The translations under genes and the position numbers were made by a program. The notes beneath the pieces were generated by a model. The model searched no databases. It had not been told where the DNA came from and was given only the letters and a program-made list of their open reading frames with translations. Below are positions 62,248 through 64,000 of a stretch of 64,000 bases of DNA, in pieces. Source of the stretch: Paenibacillus graminis (GTDB lineage Bacteria > Bacillota > Bacilli > Paenibacillales > Paenibacillaceae); contig NZ_CP009287.1 in NCBI RefSeq assembly GCF_000758705.1, forward strand, positions 124,001 through 188,000, given 5' to 3'. The stretch's first letter is position 1; every line of letters starts with the position of its first letter.

Positions 62248-64000
62248 GTGACGAAGTTGATAACACAGGAACAATTATTGAATTTCATGCGGGAGACCGC
62301 TTATAAGCCGCTCACTTATGACGAACTGGTGAGCCATTTCGCATTAGAGGACAGCGAGTCGTTCAAAGCGTTCGAGGAACTGCTGCTCGCACTTGAGCAG
62401 GATGGAAGAATGATACTGACCCGGAATGCCCGCTACGGGGTACCGGAACGAATGGATCTGGTGCGCGGACGTGTACAGGCTCATGCAAAGGGGTTTGCTT
62501 TTCTGATTCCCGATGACCGCGATCATCCTGATATTTATTTGAATGCCAATGATCTGAAGGGTGCGATGAACGGCGATATCGTGCTGGTGCGCATTACCTC
62601 GCGAAGCCCGTCCGGCGGGCGTATGGAAGGCGAAGTTGTGCGGATCGCCAAAAGAGGGGTGCTGCAGACTGTAGGCGTGTTCCAGAGTCTGGAGACCTAT
62701 GGGTTTGTGCTGCCTGATGATAAGCGGATTAACCGGGATATTTTTATTCCCAAGCAATCCTTCAAGGGTGCGGTTGACGGAGAAAAGGTCGTTGTCCGTA
62801 TTGTCAATTACCCGGAAGGCCGGGCAGCGGCTGAGGGGGAGATCATAGAGATCCTTGGTCACAAGGATGACCCGGGTGTGGATATTCTGTCGGTGATCCG
62901 GAAGCATCAGCTTCCGGAGGCTTTTCCGGCAGAAGTAATGCATGAAGCGGAGCAGGCTCCTGATTCAATTACGGAGGAAGAGATCGTCCAGCAGGGACGC
63001 CGCGATCTGCGCGGGCTGAACATTGTCACCATTGACGGTGCGGACGCCAAGGATCTGGATGATGCCGTGAATGTATCGCGTCTGGAGAACGGCCACTACA
63101 AGCTGGGCGTGCATATTGCTGACGTTGGATATTATGTGCGTGAAGGGTCTGAACTGGATAAGGAAGCTTTTGACCGCGGGTGCAGCGTCTATTTGGTGGA
63201 CCGGGTCATCCCGATGCTGCCGCATCGCTTGTCGAACGGTATCTGCAGCTTAAATCCTAAGGTGGACCGGCTGACGATGTCCTGCGAGATGGAATTTGAC
63301 GAGCATATGAAGGTCGTGAAGCATGATGTTTTTACGAGCGTAATCCGCACCAAAGAAAGAATGACCTACTCCGATGTCCGCAAAATTGTTGAGGACGAAG
63401 ATCCGGAGCTGCTGGAGCGCTACAGTCCGCTGATCGATGATTTCCGCCTGATGAAAGAGCTGGCGATGAAGCTGCGTGGTGCGCGGATGCGCCGAGGTGC
63501 GGTTGATTTTGACTTCGAAGAGAGCAAAATTATCGTCGATGAGAACGGTAAGGCTATAGATATTGTAAAACGCGAGCGTTCCGTGGCTGAGCAGATTATC
63601 GAGGAGTTCATGCTGGCGGCTAACGAAACAGTCGCAGAGCATTTCCACTGGCTGAAGGTACCGTTCCTGTACCGGATTCACGAGGATCCGGACCCGGAGA
63701 AGCTGCAGAACTTCATGGCTTTTGCAGCGAACTTTGGCTATCATGTCAAAGGCCGGGGCAATTCGGTGCATCCGCGCGCCCTGCAGGATCTGCTGGAGCA
63801 GATTCAGGGGACGAAGGAGCAGACTGTGATCAGTACCATGATGCTGCGCTCCATGAAGCAGGCGAAGTATGATGCTGAGAGCACAGGCCATTTCGGGCTG
63901 GCTGCGGAGTTTTATTCCCATTTCACATCGCCGATCCGGCGTTATCCCGACCTCGTTATTCACCGCGTCATGCGGGAGGTCATTGAGAACGGCGGAGCGC
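62248..64000 (+). CDS. rnr: Ribonuclease R, partial (runs off the window)
   Basis: 584 residues visible of a 3'-5' exoribonuclease of the RNB/RNase II family. The N-terminal winged helix (about 1-60, [20 protein letters not shown]) and two cold-shock domains precede the RNB domain, whose catalytic acidic set is in [16 protein letters not shown] near 263-278 and HIADVGYYV. The Arg in [16 protein letters not shown] is present. I start at GTG 62248, with GGAGGG upstream; ATG 62212 and ATG 62230 are in frame but without a ribosome site. The stop lies past base 64000. It normally degrades structured RNA and works with SmpB and tmRNA. Confidence 0.95.
   Translation, partial: MTKLITQEQLLNFMRETAYKPLTYDELVSHFALEDSESFKAFEELLLALEQDGRMILTRNARYGVPERMDLVRGRVQAHAKGFAFLIPDDRDHPDIYLNANDLKGAMNGDIVLVRITSRSPSGGRMEGEVVRIAKRGVLQTVGVFQSLETYGFVLPDDKRINRDIFIPKQSFKGAVDGEKVVVRIVNYPEGRAAAEGEIIEILGHKDDPGVDILSVIRKHQLPEAFPAEVMHEAEQAPDSITEEEIVQQGRRDLRGLNIVTIDGADAKDLDDAVNVSRLENGHYKLGVHIADVGYYVREGSELDKEAFDRGCSVYLVDRVIPMLPHRLSNGICSLNPKVDRLTMSCEMEFDEHMKVVKHDVFTSVIRTKERMTYSDVRKIVEDEDPELLERYSPLIDDFRLMKELAMKLRGARMRRGAVDFDFEESKIIVDENGKAIDIVKRERSVAEQIIEEFMLAANETVAEHFHWLKVPFLYRIHEDPDPEKLQNFMAFAANFGYHVKGRGNSVHPRALQDLLEQIQGTKEQTVISTMMLRSMKQAKYDAESTGHFGLAAEFYSHFTSPIRRYPDLVIHRVMREVIENGGA

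Overview
The window is chromosomal DNA of an endospore-forming Firmicute, most likely a Paenibacillus. The 16S rRNA reads as Paenibacillus-type. Spo0F and BofA indicate sporulation. Gene neighbourhoods match Bacillus subtilis blocks (spo0F-fba-murA-rho-rpmE; dnaX-yaaK-recR-yaaL-bofA-rrn; hprK-lgt-ppaX-yvoF; his-yvcD-trxB; rapZ-yvcK-whiA-crh; clpP-tRNA-Arg; cggR-gapA-pgk-tpiA-gpmI-eno; secG-rnr). I see no prophage, transposon, CRISPR array or obvious genomic island. This is core genome.

Layout. 1-6.3 kb: spo0F, fba, murA, rho, a radical SAM gene and rpmE, all on +. 6.4-10.3 kb: SRP RNA, dnaX, a YbaB-type nucleoid protein, recR, yaaL, bofA. 10.3-16.6 kb: tandem promoters and an rRNA operon in the unusual order 16S-5S-tRNA-Ile-tRNA-Ala-23S, then eight more tRNAs. 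16.8-24 kb: a PucR-type regulator, an MsmX/UgpC sugar ABC ATPase, hprK-lgt-ppaX-acetyltransferase and a membrane acyltransferase. 24.1-29 kb, minus strand: a gluconate regulon (gnd, gntR, gntP, gntK) with two GntR-type operators and a cre site. 29.2-38.6 kb: histidine biosynthesis hisZGDBHA-F-IE-J plus a PRPP synthetase gene, with a 619-bp repeat-bearing gap between hisA and hisF. 38.8-49.7 kb: a TPR/HTH protein, trxB, TPP riboswitch-thiC, an Fnr-box-preceded DUF1858/DUF438-hemerythrin pair, glcK, rapZ-yvcK-whiA and an HPr-family gene. 49.9-52.8 kb: exported or accessory proteins (SIMPL, stalk/DUF3298, SGNH hydrolase). 52.9-53.8 kb, minus strand: clpP under a CtsR box, and tRNA-Arg. 53.9-61.3 kb: the CggR-controlled glycolytic operon. 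61.3-64 kb: a frameshifted YesK-like gene, secG, and rnr, which runs off the window end.

A common thread is central carbon metabolism and its control. HprK and an HPr-family protein (with both His15 and Ser46) supply the catabolite-repression signal. CggR controls lower glycolysis, GntR plus cre control gluconate use, and GlcK supplies glucose-6-phosphate. MsmX-type ATPases energise sugar importers. YvcK and RapZ sit with the HPr gene. Prs feeds PRPP to HisG.

I did not find a convincing new multi-gene system. The observations most worth following are the displaced 5S gene, the acceptor-stem mismatch in tRNA-Phe, the HPr-like protein at the crh locus, the radical SAM gene between rho and rpmE, the Fnr-box hemerythrin locus, and repeated hairpin or repeat elements between genes. 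All start choices, operators and promoters are read by eye from the sequence; no search was run.
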